DNA of 57,759 bases from JANLWK01 sp031364505 (GCA_031364505.1 JANLWK010000222.1:1-57759); one strand, 5' to 3'. Positions 6,942 through 15,902 are shown, numbered from the stretch's first letter. The notes: generated from the letters alone by a model not told the origin. Numbers and translations are program-made.

Positions 6942-9122
6942 ATGGCGGGAGGGCGCGGCAAGTCGCCGCGGCGCCACGCCGCACCCGTGGCGTCACGCGG
7001 AGACTCAGGCGTCGCGGCACGCGGCGTTGGCGCGGCGGCGAGCGGCATCGAGCGTCCCGGGGGCTCGCTCGACTCGGGCCTCGTCGCGTGGCTCGGGCTC
7101 GGGCTCATTCTCGCCGCGACCGTCATCCTTTATATCCCCGCGCTCGGCACCCAGTTCTTCGCCGACGACTTCCTGTTCCTGGACCAGGTCCGCGGGCGAT
7201 CGCTGTGGGAGTCGCTGCGCGCACCCGATCCGCTGAGCAACTTCTTCCGTCCCGTGAGCCGGCAGCTCTACTTCTGGGCCGTCGCGGGGCTGACGCACGA
7301 GTCCCCGGTCGCATTCCGCATCGGCAACCTGATCACGCTGCTCGTGTGCGTCGTCCTGCTGCACCGGCTGGTGCGCCGGCTCGCGGGTGAGCGCGCCGCG
7401 CTGATCGGCGCCGCGTTCTTCGCGCTCAACTACGCCGCCGACGTGCCGGTGCGCTGGGCGTGCGGCAGCCAGGAGTTGCTCGCCGTCGCCGGCGCGCTCG
7501 CGGCGATCCTGCTCCACGTCTCGGGCCGCCGCGTGGCGGCCGGTGTGGCGATGCTGTTCGCGGCGCTGTCGAAGGAAGTGGTGCTGCTCACGCCGCTCAT
7601 CGCCATCGTCGCCGATCACGCGCCGAACGAGCGCTGGTCCACGACCGCGCGCCGCGCGTGGCCGCTCGCGGGGGCGGTGCTGGTGTGGGGCGCGGTGTTC
7701 CTGTCGATGCCGCATCGCCGCGCCGCGCAGGCGACCGAGGTCGAGTTCGATCTCGTGAGGAGCCCGATCTCGGCGGTCGTCCATCTCCTGCAGGTCGTGG
7801 GTGGGATCGAGTGGCGCATCGGCGGGTTCGGCGCGCTGCCGCGCGCCGTGCCGCCGTTCGTGCCGCTCGCCGCGGCCGTCGGCGCCGTCGCCCTCGCGTG
7901 GAACGCCGGCAGTGCCTCGTGCGCCCCGGCGGAGTCGCGACGGCGCAATGCCCAGGCGCAGCGGGCGCACGTGCTGCGGACCGGGGCGGTGTGGATCCTG
8001 CTCGCGACGGCGCCGGTGATCGCGGTGGCGCTGCTGTGGAGCGCCTACTATTACCTGTTCGCGATGTGCGGTGTGGCGCTCGTGCTGGGCGTGCTGCTCG
8101 CGCGCGCGCGCGCGTGGGTCACGTGTGCCGTGCTCGCCGTGCTGGCGTGGGGCTCAACCAGTGCGCGCGACCTCGACGAGTTCGGCGTGGGCCGCGATCC
8201 GTGGACACCGGCGTCGCACATCAACCGTGCCTACATCGAGCGCTCGAACCGTGTGACCGCGAGGTACCTCGCATCGCTCCATCGCGCGGTGCCGAAGTTC
8301 CCGCCGGGGAGCACCGTGTTCTTCGGCGGCCTGATGGGCAACGTCGCGTTCCAGCGCGCCGACGGACCGCTGCTGCGCTGGGCGTACCGCGACAGCAGTC
8401 TCAAGTCCCACTACCTGACCGCGTTCTCGAGCGAGACCGCGCAACCGGGGCCGCTCTATTTCTTCGTCGGGTCGGGCGATACGCTGTCACAGCAGGTGGG
8501 GTCGAGCGACAAGATCTACCAGTGGGTCGCCTTCGGCATGATCGTCAGCGACCAGGCGAAGGGAGCCCGCGACGCGCTCGACGTGGCGCTGAGACGCGTG
8601 CCGGGTGACCGCGAGGCCGCCTACTGGATCGCATGGGTGAATCTGGGCCTGGGGGATCGCGCGGCGGCGATGCCGTACCTGGCAGCGGCGGGCTACGCGA
8701 CCGCGGGCCTAGGTGGCACGCCACCCGGCGAGCGCGAAGCCGTGCTCGCGCAGGTCGCCGCGGGCGACACGGCGGGCGCGGTGGCCCGCATGCGCGACGC
8801 GACGCGCGCGCGTCCGCTCGATGCGTCGGCGCACGCGTTGCTCGCAGACCTGCTGCTGATCCGGGACCACCAAGACCCCGACGCGGCGATCGAGGCTTAC
8901 GCGGCGCGCGTACTGACGCCCGAGGAGCCGTACGGCTGGCGTCGATGGGCGATGATCCAGGCCTCGACGGACCGGACGCTCGAGGCGCTTTCGTCCTTCA
9001 ACCGTTACTTCAAGCTCGGGGGCCAAACCGCGGCGGCGGATACCGAAGCCCACCAATACGCCGACGCGATCCGCAACTCGATCCCGCGCGGCTCGGTGGA
9101 TCCCGAGGTCATGCCGGAGTAG
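6942..9122 (+). CDS. Polytopic membrane protein with C-terminal TPR region
   Basis: A 726-residue protein starting 5 nt after the ATPase stop. A charged N-terminal tail (about 45 residues) is followed by a GT39/GT83-like membrane domain. The first loop has the FFADDFLFLDQVRG acidic motif typical of lipid-linked-sugar glycosyltransferases, then LSNFFRPVSRQLYFW, with about nine or ten hydrophobic segments up to residue 410. The C-terminal 300 residues are soluble and contain TPR-like helical pairs (REAAYWIAWVNLGLGDRAAA, ASAHALLADLL). It may move sugars onto lipids or proteins outside the membrane; donor and acceptor are unknown. Confidence 0.75.
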   Translation: MAGGRGKSPRRHAAPVASRGDSGVAARGVGAAASGIERPGGSLDSGLVAWLGLGLILAATVILYIPALGTQFFADDFLFLDQVRGRSLWESLRAPDPLSNFFRPVSRQLYFWAVAGLTHESPVAFRIGNLITLLVCVVLLHRLVRRLAGERAALIGAAFFALNYAADVPVRWACGSQELLAVAGALAAILLHVSGRRVAAGVAMLFAALSKEVVLLTPLIAIVADHAPNERWSTTARRAWPLAGAVLVWGAVFLSMPHRRAAQATEVEFDLVRSPISAVVHLLQVVGGIEWRIGGFGALPRAVPPFVPLAAAVGAVALAWNAGSASCAPAESRRRNAQAQRAHVLRTGAVWILLATAPVIAVALLWSAYYYLFAMCGVALVLGVLLARARAWVTCAVLAVLAWGSTSARDLDEFGVGRDPWTPASHINRAYIERSNRVTARYLASLHRAVPKFPPGSTVFFGGLMGNVAFQRADGPLLRWAYRDSSLKSHYLTAFSSETAQPGPLYFFVGSGDTLSQQVGSSDKIYQWVAFGMIVSDQAKGARDALDVALRRVPGDREAAYWIAWVNLGLGDRAAAMPYLAAAGYATAGLGGTPPGEREAVLAQVAAGDTAGAVARMRDATRARPLDASAHALLADLLLIRDHQDPDAAIEAYAARVLTPEEPYGWRRWAMIQASTDRTLEALSSFNRYFKLGGQTAAADTEAHQYADAIRNSIPRGSVDPEVMPE

Positions 9123-9171
9123 CGGGCGGTCATCACGTCGCGGCGGTGGCGGGCGAACGCCGCGCGGGCCG

Positions 9172-12100
9172 TCAGGCGAGGAGGTAGTCGAGGTCCTTCG
9201 GGGTGAGCGTGCGCGCGAAGCCGTCTTCGCCGAGTACGTCCGCGGCGAGCGCCGCCTTGCGCTGCTGCAGCTCGTAGATCTTCTCCTCGATCGTGCCCGC
9301 GGCGAGCATCCGGTAGGCGATCACGGTGCGCGTCTGGCCGATCCGGTGCGTGCGGTCGATCGCCTGCGCCTCGACGGCGGGGTTCCACCACGGATCGAAC
9401 AGCACGACGTAGCTCGCGGCGGTGAGGTTGAGCCCGGAACCGCCGGCCTTGAGCGAGATCAGGAACACGCTCGGATCGGGGTCGTTCTCGAACGCGTCGA
9501 TGACCGCTTCGCGCCGCGTCGTGGCGCCCGTCATCATGTGGTGCCGCACACCGCGCGCCGTCATCGCGGCGGCGAGCAGCTTGAGGCACTGCACGAACTG
9601 CGAGAACACGAGCACCTTGCGGCCCTCGGCGAGCAGCGGCTCGAGGATCTCGAACAGGGCGTCGAACTTGCCGGATCCCAGAGCGTCGCGCCCGCCCACG
9701 AGCGCCGGGTGGCAGCAAACCTGGCGCAGGCGGGTGAGTGCCGCGAGGATCTCGAAGCGGTGCCCCATGATGCCGTCGGGGGTTCCCTTGAACCGCTCGA
9801 CCGTCGCCCGGCTCTGCATCAGCTCGGCGAGGTAGAGCTTGCGCTGTCCGGGCGTCAGCTCGCACTCGCGGCGCTCCTCGATGCGATCGGGCAGCTCGGG
9901 CGCCACCTGTTCCTTGAGCCGGCGCATCAGCACGGGCCGCAGGCGCGCGGCGAGCAGCCGGCGCGTGTGCGCGGGCGCCGAGGGACGGTCGTAGCGCGCG
10001 GCGAACGCCGTGCGGCGGCCGAGGTAGCCGGGGTTCACGAACTGCATGATGCTCCACAGGTCGAGCGCGCGGTTCTCGATGGGCGTGCCGGTCAGGGCGA
10101 GGCGGTGGCGCGCGTCGAGCTCGAGCACGGCGCGGGTCACCGAGGCGCCCGGGTTCTTGATGTTCTGGGCCTCGTCGAGAATGGCGGCGAGCAGGGGCAG
10201 CGAGCGCCACTTCTCGACGTCGCGCCGCAGCAGCGCGTACGTGGTGAGCACGACGTCGTGATGCGGGACCTGCCGGCGCAGCGCGTGGCGTTCCGCGCCA
10301 CTCGTCAGCTCGAGCACGCGCAGGTTCGGCGTGAACCGCTCGGCCTCGCGCCGCCAGTTGTGCACGACCGACGCGGGGCACACGACGAGCACGGGGCCGC
10401 CGCCGGGTTCGCGCGCGCGCAGCCACTCGATCCACGCCAGCGCCTGGATCGTCTTCCCGAGGCCCATGTCGTCGGCGAGGATCGCCCCCAGCCCGAGGCC
10501 CGACACGAACGCGAGGAAGTCGAGGCCGTCGCGCTGATACGGCCGCAGGATCGGGTCCAAGTGCTCGGATACCGCGACGCGCGGCGGGCCCACGAAATTG
10601 AGGACACGCTCGCGCATGCGCGCGATCTCGCGAATCGTGCGCGGATCGCCGCCATACGTCTCGAGCGCCTCGAGGCGGTCGGGACGCGCCTGCGCGAGCT
10701 GCGCCACCGACAGGCGCTGCTCGCCCTCGCCGGCCTCGAGCCCGAGGTCCGCGAGCAACTCGGCGGTGGCGTCCATCGCGTCGATGCCGTCGCGCCGGAT
10801 CCATCCCGAGGTCAGTTTCACGAACCGCGTGCGCGCGGCGCGCAGCTTCGCGAGGTCGGCTTCGGTGATCGCCTGGCCCTCGAGCCGCCATTCCGCGGAT
10901 ACCGTGAACCAGTCGACCCCGCTCGCCGTCACGGTGACACTCGGATGGACGGTGCGGCCCTCGGCGAGCAGGTGCCGCATCCGCGGGTTGCCGAGGTACA
11001 GCACGTCGCCCGGCCGCCGCTCCCACGCCGCGGCGAACGCCTCGAGGCTCCGCGCGCCGAGGCGGAACCGCATGCGGCCGTCCGCCGGCTCGGCGCCACG
11101 CGCCGGCTCGGCACCGCGCGCGGGTCGCTTCGGAGCGCGCGCGAACGGGAGCTGGGCGAGCCACTGCCGCGCGGGCTCGACCCGCTCGGCGTCCGGCATG
11201 TCGATCCACACCGCTCCGGTCGGGTCGTCGGTGCCGTGCTCGGCGTACGCGACTTCGTCCCCATACTCATCGACTCGCGGCGCGTCGTCGGACTCGGCGT
11301 CGGGCGCCTCGCCTTCGACGGGCTCGCCCATCGGGGCGCGCTCGATCGCGACCGCGGATTCGTCCGGGGCGATCCGGATCCACTGCCCATCAGCCCCCAG
11401 CTCGAATCCTTCCTGCGGCGGTGCCGCGGGATTCCACGACGCCTCGCCCGTGTGCGCGAACAACCGGACGTCGAGCCAGTCGTCGTCGCCGAGATCGAGC
11501 GTGATCACCGGCCGGACCTGGTGGACGCGGATGTGCGGGGAGAGCGCGTCGGCCACGCTGGCGAAGCTCGAGGCGAGCAGCGCGAGGAAGCGCGCCCGTC
11601 CATGTTCCGGCACCACGAGGCTTCCGGTCGACGCAAAGCGCTGCATGAGCGGACGCGGCGGCTCCTCGGCCAGACGCCAGAACGTGCCGCCTTCGAGCAC
11701 GAGACTCGGATGCAGGTCGTCGTCCGACGGCATGTAGACGACGTCGTGGAGTGGAATCAGCCGGCCGTCGGGCCAGCGCACGGCGAGCGCCACGCGCATG
11801 TCGGCTCCCTCTCCGGTGCAGGAGGGGACGATCTCCGGCTGCGTGTCGCCCAGCCGGAGCCGCGAGCCGGCGACGGCGCCGCCACGGGCGAGGGACGCAC
11901 CGCCGTCCTTCGTCCACGTCGCGAGCGGTGAGCCCGAGACGTTGTCGAGCAGCCGGTTCACCGTGCTCGCCTTGAGCGCGAAGCGCAGGCCCTGGTCGAG
12001 CGGCTCGGCCTGCCGCAGCGCGTTCGCGAGCACGCGCAGCAGCCGCGCCTGCGGCGGGGACAGCAGGCGCGGGTCGCGGCGCAGGTCGGCCGCGAGCTGG

Positions 12101-12699
12101 AGCAGGTGCCGCGCGGAACGCGCGCCGTCGGCGAGCCGCGGCGTCGTGGCGCGGACCTCCATCCACACGCCGCCGGGCCGCTCCGCTTCGGTGTGAAGCC
12201 CGAACACCGCCCGCACGACGCAGGCCGGCGCCTCGCCGTGGCGGCGCGCCCAATGGACGAGGTCGCTCGCCATGTCCGCGCGCACGCGCTCGGGCTCGGC
12301 GAAGTCGCCGCGAGGGATGTCGCCGAGGAACGGCGGGCGCTGCTCGCCGCTTCGCTTGGTCCGGGCCGGACGCTCGGGTGTCGAGTCCCCGCCGTTCCGC
12401 GCGCGGCCGATCTCGCCGGCCAGCGCGTACGCGTGCTTGCAGATGGGACCCGATCCGCACGTGCACTCCGGGTGGGCGGTGGAGCCGTCCCATTCCCAGC
12501 GCGTGCGGTAGTTGCGGTCGCCACGCACCGTCGCACTGATCCGGTTCCGCTCGACCTCGAGTGCTCCCACGCGCCGCTCGTTCAGGACCGAGCGACCGCG
12601 ACTCTGGATCTGCGCGGGGAAGTGGGCGGCATTCGCCCGGATGGCATCGACCTTCTTCGCCGCGAACGCGTGGATCGGAGATTCGACTTGATTGTGCAG
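9172..12699 (-). CDS. SWIM zinc finger - SNF2/RapA-type helicase, CTG start
   Basis: A 1,175-residue protein. The SWIM finger is near the N-terminus (Cys79, Cys81, Cys87, His89; CTCGSGPICKH). A long middle domain follows, then the SNF2 motor: DDMGLGKTIQALAW (Walker A), ILDEAQNIKNP (DEAQ box), LTGTPIENRALDLWSI, FSQFVQCLKLL, and ISLKAGGSGLNLTAA with DRTHRIGQ. This SWIM plus SNF2 layout is a known bacterial family thought to remodel protein-nucleic acid complexes. No ATG, GTG or TTG is available in frame near the beginning of conserved sequence; CTG 12699 has CTGAGGAGG ending 6 nt before it. The upstream frame to 13005 looks non-coding. Confidence 0.9.
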   Translation of the reverse strand: MHNQVESPIHAFAAKKVDAIRANAAHFPAQIQSRGRSVLNERRVGALEVERNRISATVRGDRNYRTRWEWDGSTAHPECTCGSGPICKHAYALAGEIGRARNGGDSTPERPARTKRSGEQRPPFLGDIPRGDFAEPERVRADMASDLVHWARRHGEAPACVVRAVFGLHTEAERPGGVWMEVRATTPRLADGARSARHLLQLAADLRRDPRLLSPPQARLLRVLANALRQAEPLDQGLRFALKASTVNRLLDNVSGSPLATWTKDGGASLARGGAVAGSRLRLGDTQPEIVPSCTGEGADMRVALAVRWPDGRLIPLHDVVYMPSDDDLHPSLVLEGGTFWRLAEEPPRPLMQRFASTGSLVVPEHGRARFLALLASSFASVADALSPHIRVHQVRPVITLDLGDDDWLDVRLFAHTGEASWNPAAPPQEGFELGADGQWIRIAPDESAVAIERAPMGEPVEGEAPDAESDDAPRVDEYGDEVAYAEHGTDDPTGAVWIDMPDAERVEPARQWLAQLPFARAPKRPARGAEPARGAEPADGRMRFRLGARSLEAFAAAWERRPGDVLYLGNPRMRHLLAEGRTVHPSVTVTASGVDWFTVSAEWRLEGQAITEADLAKLRAARTRFVKLTSGWIRRDGIDAMDATAELLADLGLEAGEGEQRLSVAQLAQARPDRLEALETYGGDPRTIREIARMRERVLNFVGPPRVAVSEHLDPILRPYQRDGLDFLAFVSGLGLGAILADDMGLGKTIQALAWIEWLRAREPGGGPVLVVCPASVVHNWRREAERFTPNLRVLELTSGAERHALRRQVPHHDVVLTTYALLRRDVEKWRSLPLLAAILDEAQNIKNPGASVTRAVLELDARHRLALTGTPIENRALDLWSIMQFVNPGYLGRRTAFAARYDRPSAPAHTRRLLAARLRPVLMRRLKEQVAPELPDRIEERRECELTPGQRKLYLAELMQSRATVERFKGTPDGIMGHRFEILAALTRLRQVCCHPALVGGRDALGSGKFDALFEILEPLLAEGRKVLVFSQFVQCLKLLAAAMTARGVRHHMMTGATTRREAVIDAFENDPDPSVFLISLKAGGSGLNLTAASYVVLFDPWWNPAVEAQAIDRTHRIGQTRTVIAYRMLAAGTIEEKIYELQQRKAALAADVLGEDGFARTLTPKDLDYLLA

Positions 12700-13058
12700 G
12701 GGCGCCCTCCTCAGGGTCGTGAGATCCGCCGCGGGGCGCCTGCCCCCGGCGATGGGCCGAACCGCAGAGGATACACCAGTTCGGAGAGAACGCCGTGGTC
12801 CCCCGATCGGGCGCTGCCCGCCTGCGCCGGACGAGGGTTTCGCCTCGCCCGGGAAACGTGCTCGACCAGCCGCTCGCGCTGCCTGCGATGAACGCAGCGC
12901 CGTCCGCCACGAGCGCACCTTCACTGCACACCCGGCGCGGTTCGCTGCATCGCGCGTGACGCGCGGTCGCCGATCGCGCAGGGTGGCGTCGTCGCTCATC
13001 GCCACCGCCGTCCCAGGGCATCAAGCCTGGAGGCGGAGGCCACCTCGAGGAGGTCACC
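12700..13058. other. Intergenic, divergent control region
   Basis: About 360 nt between the divergent helicase and DJ-1-like genes. It holds the ribosome sites of both genes (GGAGG at 12706-12710 on the minus strand and GAGGAGG at 13047-13053 on the plus strand) and so presumably both promoters. A weak minus-strand -10 (TATCCT, 12768-12773) is visible without a good -35. Open frames here have no coding character, and no RNA gene or repeat was recognised. Confidence 0.5.
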
Positions 13059-14159
13059 GTGATCGGAATGCTGTCCGTCCCACTCGTCGCGCTGATGGCC
13101 ACGGCCCCCGCCGCCGCGCCGCGCGCCAAGTACACACGCAACGTCGCGATCGTCATCTACGAAAACGCGGAGCCGCTCGACTGGAGCGGCCCGTTCGAGG
13201 TCTACAACGACGCCGCGGGCTTCGGAAGCTCGCACGGTGATAACGCCTTCAATGTGTATCTCGTGTCGAAGACGACCGAACCGCTGAACTCGCAGGGCAT
13301 GAAGGTCGTGCCCCAGTACTCGATCGAGAACGCACCGAAGCCCGACATCGTGCTGTTCCCCGGCGGGCCATCGTCCAAGATCACCGACGATCCGGCCTTC
13401 TTCGCCTGGGCGGAGCGCGCCTCGAAGGAAGCCGAGATCGCGCAGTCGGTGTGCACGGGCGCCTTCGTGCTCGCCAAGGCGGGGCTGCTCGACGGACTCG
13501 AGGTGACGACGCATCACGGCTCGATCGACCGGCTGCAGAAGCTGACGCCCAAGGCGACGGTCCGGACCGGGCGGCGCTACGTCGACAACGGCCACGTCGT
13601 GACGACCGCGGGCATCTCGGCCGGCATCGACGGATCGCTGCACGTGGTGGCGCGCCTGCTCGGACGCCGCGTCGCCGACCAGGTGGCGACTTACATGGAA
13701 TACGCGTGGACGCCCGAGGCGACGCTCGCGCGCGGCTACTCGTACTTCAACCCCAGCGCCACGGCGAGCGGCCGGCGCGTGCAGGCGGGGGAGATGCAAC
13801 TCGACGAGAAGCACTTCGCCGACGCCGAGCAGACGTTCCGCGACGTGCTCGTGGCCGATGATGGCGATCGCGACGCGCGCAACATGCTGGCGCAGGCGCT
13901 CGTCGGCCAGGAGCGGCATGCCGAGGCCGCGCCGGAGCTGGTGCGCAGCGTCGAAGGGTCGAAGGACCACATGGTGCCGTACGTGCTGTACCAGGCCGCC
14001 GTCCAGTACGCGCTCGCGGGACAGCGGGACGAGGCGCTCGGCACCCTGCGCAAGGCGATCGATGCCGGGTATTCGGGCCGGCAGGCGGTGACGAACGAAC
14101 CGGCGTTCGCGGGGCTCAAGGCCGACCCGCGCATGAAGGAGCTGTTGAGCGCACTCTGA
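13059..14159 (+). CDS. Exported DJ-1/PfpI-like protein with TPR tail
   Basis: A 366-residue protein. A signal peptide is followed by a GATase1/DJ-1-like domain (about 25-215) with NVAIVIYENAEPLDWSGPFEVY, the FPGG turn, and the nucleophile elbow AQSVCTGAFVLAKAGLLDG, whose Cys is the expected active residue, followed by THHG. The last 120 residues form TPR-type repeats (FADAEQTFRDVL, DARNMLAQALVGQERHAEA). The N-terminal half resembles the ligand-binding half of AraC/GATase regulators but has no HTH. GTG 13059 is chosen because GAGGAGG ends 5 nt before it; ATG 13068 is the alternative. Substrate unknown. Confidence 0.82.
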   Translation: MIGMLSVPLVALMATAPAAAPRAKYTRNVAIVIYENAEPLDWSGPFEVYNDAAGFGSSHGDNAFNVYLVSKTTEPLNSQGMKVVPQYSIENAPKPDIVLFPGGPSSKITDDPAFFAWAERASKEAEIAQSVCTGAFVLAKAGLLDGLEVTTHHGSIDRLQKLTPKATVRTGRRYVDNGHVVTTAGISAGIDGSLHVVARLLGRRVADQVATYMEYAWTPEATLARGYSYFNPSATASGRRVQAGEMQLDEKHFADAEQTFRDVLVADDGDRDARNMLAQALVGQERHAEAAPELVRSVEGSKDHMVPYVLYQAAVQYALAGQRDEALGTLRKAIDAGYSGRQAVTNEPAFAGLKADPRMKELLSAL

Positions 14160-14227
14160 GCGCGAGCGCGGTCGGAGACGGTGAGGCGGGCGCCCGAGCG
14201 GCGGCCCGCCTCGTTCGTCTTCCCGCG

Positions 14228-14557
14228 AAAACCCTGAGCCATGCCGCGCGCCTGCAGGGCCACGAGGTCGCCGTCGCGCACGACGGCGCCGAGGCACTCG
14301 AGTGCTTCGCCCGCGCCCCGTTCGATGCCGCGATCAGCGACATCGGCATGCCGCGCATCAACGGCTACGACGTGGCCCGCAGGGTCCGCGAGCGCTCTCT
14401 CTCGGTGCTGCTCATCGCGCTGACCGGCTGGGGCCAGGGCGAGGACAAGCAGCGCGCCTACGACGCCGGCTTCGACAGCCACCTGACGAAGCCCGTGCAC
14501 CCAGACCAACTCGTGCAGGCCCTCGCGGTCCTGTCGCGCGAGGCCCGCGGAGCCTAG
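14228..14557 (+). pseudogene. Receiver-domain remnant lacking its N-terminus
   Basis: The frame ending at TAG 14555-14557 encodes a response-regulator receiver from helix 1 onward: RLQGHEVAVAHDGAEAL, ISDIGMPRINGYDVARRVR (phospho-Asp), LIALTGWGQGEDKQRAYDAGFDSHLTKPV (Thr/Lys switch). The first beta strand and the acidic pair are missing. The frame upstream is open but unrelated to the family and has no usable start codon. It most resembles the C-terminal receiver of hybrid histidine kinases. It lies just after the DJ-1-like gene and just before the tRNA-Ala integration site, so it is probably the leftover of a deletion. Confidence 0.75.
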
Positions 14558-14589
14558 TGCGCGGACCGAATGACGCGCCCCGGACGCGC

Positions 14590-14618
14590 TTGCGGCCGGC
14601 CCGTCATCCGGGTAATTT
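14590..14618 (+). promoter_or_regulatory. Possible promoter upstream of tRNA-Ala
   Basis: TTGCGG (14590-14595) and TAATTT (14613-14618) are separated by 17 nt, about 90 nt upstream of tRNA-Ala on the same strand. The match is moderate and the long leader is unusual, so this is only a candidate. Confidence 0.25.
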
Positions 14619-14706
14619 GTCCGACCTCCGCGCCGGCCCGCACATCGCCACGCCGACGCCCGCGCTGCGCGCCCAACCCGCGCAAGCCGTTGCGAAAAAA
14701 TTGAGT

Positions 14707-14782
14707 GGGGCTGTAGCTCAGTTGGGAGAGCGCTTGACTGGCAGTCAAGAGGTCGACGGTTCGATCCCGTTCAGCTCCACCA
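14707..14782 (+). tRNA. tRNA-Ala(GGC)
   Basis: A complete 76-nt cloverleaf with encoded CCA: acceptor GGGGCTG pairing with CAGCTCC (one G-T pair), D arm GCTC/GAGC, anticodon stem CTTGA/TCAAG around loop CTGGCAG (anticodon GGC), and T arm with TTCGATC. Its 3' 45 nt recur at 15955-15999 with one mismatch, so the gene served as the attachment site of an inserted element and was left intact. Confidence 0.96.
14738..14782 (+). repeat. attL: 3' part of tRNA-Ala
   Basis: This 45-nt stretch, from the anticodon loop to the CCA end, is repeated directly at 15955-15999 with 44 identities. The last 39 nt (14744-14782 and 15961-15999) are identical. A direct repeat of a tRNA 3' end is the usual trace of site-specific integration by a tyrosine recombinase. 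Confidence 0.85.
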
Positions 14783-14821
14783 AATCTACGCTGCGCCTTG
14801 TCATCGGGCGCGTACGCTGGT

Positions 14822-15409
14822 CTACGCGGCTTGGCTCTTCTTCGTCGCGACCGTCCAGGCGTTCTGCCGCACATGGGCGGTTATCCGTTCTGTGCGCGGG
14901 CGCTCGAATTTGGTCTTGGCTGCAAGCTCACGGAAGAGCGCGGCAAAGCCCCACAACGTTTCGAGGTGGCTTCCCTCGAGAGCGCTGTTGCCAGGCTTCG
15001 TGACGTAGTCGTGGAACGCTTGAAGCAAGACCCACCGCACGCCAAGTTCCTCGGCGAAACTCAGACCAGTCACAACCTTGGCTTCCCTGTCTGCGATGGT
15101 CTCGCGTCTGGGAGACTTCAGAAGGTGGGCTAGTCCCGCTTGACTCAGCCCGCATGCCCGTCGGAGGAAACGCAACTCCGGTCCGGTGCGAGCCCCAGGT
15201 CGCATGAGAAGATCCAGCGCGATCACCTGCAGGAGTTGGGGCTCCTTGGTGATCCGGACGGATGCTTCGCCGCAGTTGCTGCACTCCGTCTTCGTGACGC
15301 CTCCAGACAACCACACGTTATCCAGTCCGGACTCCTTGTACTGGTACGCGGAGAGATCGCGGGCGGACGCGGCCGATCGGCCGCAGTTCGGGCAGACGGT
15401 TCGGCTCAC
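14822..15409 (-). CDS. MqsA-like antitoxin (YgiT-type zinc finger plus HTH)
   Basis: A 195-residue protein. The zinc-finger half has Cys6-x2-Cys9 (VCPNCGR) and Cys43-x2-Cys46 (ECSNCGE). A helix-turn-helix follows, about residues 72-110 (GPELRFLRRACGLSQAGLAHLL), then a C-terminal helical extension longer than in usual MqsA-type antitoxins. GTG 15409 is supported by AGGAGG at 15415-15420 and overlaps the toxin stop by 4 nt (GTGA). In known pairs the finger binds the toxin and the HTH represses the operon. Because of a frameshift in the toxin, the same frame is also open upstream to the toxin start (see 15406-15730). Confidence 0.85.
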   Translation of the reverse strand: MSRTVCPNCGRSAASARDLSAYQYKESGLDNVWLSGGVTKTECSNCGEASVRITKEPQLLQVIALDLLMRPGARTGPELRFLRRACGLSQAGLAHLLKSPRRETIADREAKVVTGLSFAEELGVRWVLLQAFHDYVTKPGNSALEGSHLETLWGFAALFRELAAKTKFERPRTERITAHVRQNAWTVATKKSQAA

Positions 15410-15730
15410 TTGTGCCTCCTGTGCTTGCGAGTCTGCGTGTCCATCATGATGGTTACGGCGGTGCAGGGGCCATCCGCTCGAAGATCCAGGACGAGACGTG
15501 TCTTGCGGCCCCTCGAGGCACGTTCCCAAGAGTCGCACTCGAAATGCTCTCGTCTTCTCGTTGAATACCAGCGGACCCGGCTCGAGGTGATGCGACCGCA
15601 GCAGGTGGTAGACATCCTGAGCCGTGAATCGGCGCGCTCCAGAGGACTCCCAAAAGTGCGCGGCGTACACAAGCTCGCGGGGGCCATGAACAAGACTGTG
15701 GATGCTTGCTGCCGCGTCCTTGCGCGTCAC
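15406..15730 (-). pseudogene. DUF4258/RelE-like toxin with a one-base frameshift
   Basis: From GTG 15730 (GGAGGA 7 nt upstream) the frame reads RKDAAASIHSLVHGP, RRFTAQDVYHLLRSHHLEPG and EKTRAFRVRLLGTCLEG (74 codons). At the G run 15509-15512 the toxin-like sequence continues only in another frame: RKTRLVLDLRADGPCTAVTIMM, ending at TGA 15406-15408. Removing one G restores a toxin of about 108 residues whose strand pattern (F/YRVRL..GRKTRLVLDL) fits DUF4258 toxins, the usual partners of YgiT-type finger antitoxins. Without correction the frame runs on into the antitoxin, giving a 302-residue fusion. A sequencing error in the homopolymer is possible. Confidence 0.7.
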
Positions 15731-15762
15731 GTCCGTCCTCCGAAACGGCAGCTTACCACGTA

Positions 15763-15779
15763 TGTACGTCGAACGTACA
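15763..15779. promoter_or_regulatory. Perfect palindrome, likely TA operator
   Basis: TGTACGT-CGA-ACGTACA is a perfect inverted repeat (7-nt arms, 3-nt centre), 33 nt upstream of the toxin GTG. Its position over the expected promoter fits autorepression by the HTH of the antitoxin (inference). Confidence 0.65.
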
Positions 15780-15842
15780 GTGATCGTTGCAGGACCTCCG
15801 CTCCGAGCGCCGTCCAATGTAGCCAACGGTAACCGGAGGCAA

Positions 15843-15859
15843 CGACACGAACCGTGTCG
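15843..15859. repeat. Perfect inverted repeat CGACACG/CGTGTCG
   Basis: Seven-nt arms with a 3-nt AAC centre. It lies near the right end of the tRNA-bounded cassette and could be a recombinase arm site or a transcript hairpin. Confidence 0.5.
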
Positions 15860-15882
15860 AACGGGGAGTTGCGAATCCCTGC

Positions 15883-15902
15883 GGAGGGCCCAACCGCCCT
15901 CC
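15883..15902. repeat. Hairpin GGAGGGC/GCCCTCC
   Basis: A perfect 7-nt stem with a 6-nt loop (CCAACC), followed by two near-copies of ACGTTTCGT (about 15909 and 15929). It is terminator-like without a clear T run. It may belong to the recombination end of the cassette. Confidence 0.45.

Noticed and set aside
8095..8115. Alternating CG run as a regulatory or Z-DNA element
   Set aside because: It lies inside the membrane protein gene and encodes an ordinary Ala/Arg stretch.
9346..11931. Long plus-strand open frame (about 860 codons) opposite the helicase
   Set aside because: It is antisense to a clearly conserved SNF2 gene, and its protein is low-complexity Arg/Glu/His-rich with no motif; a GC-rich shadow frame.
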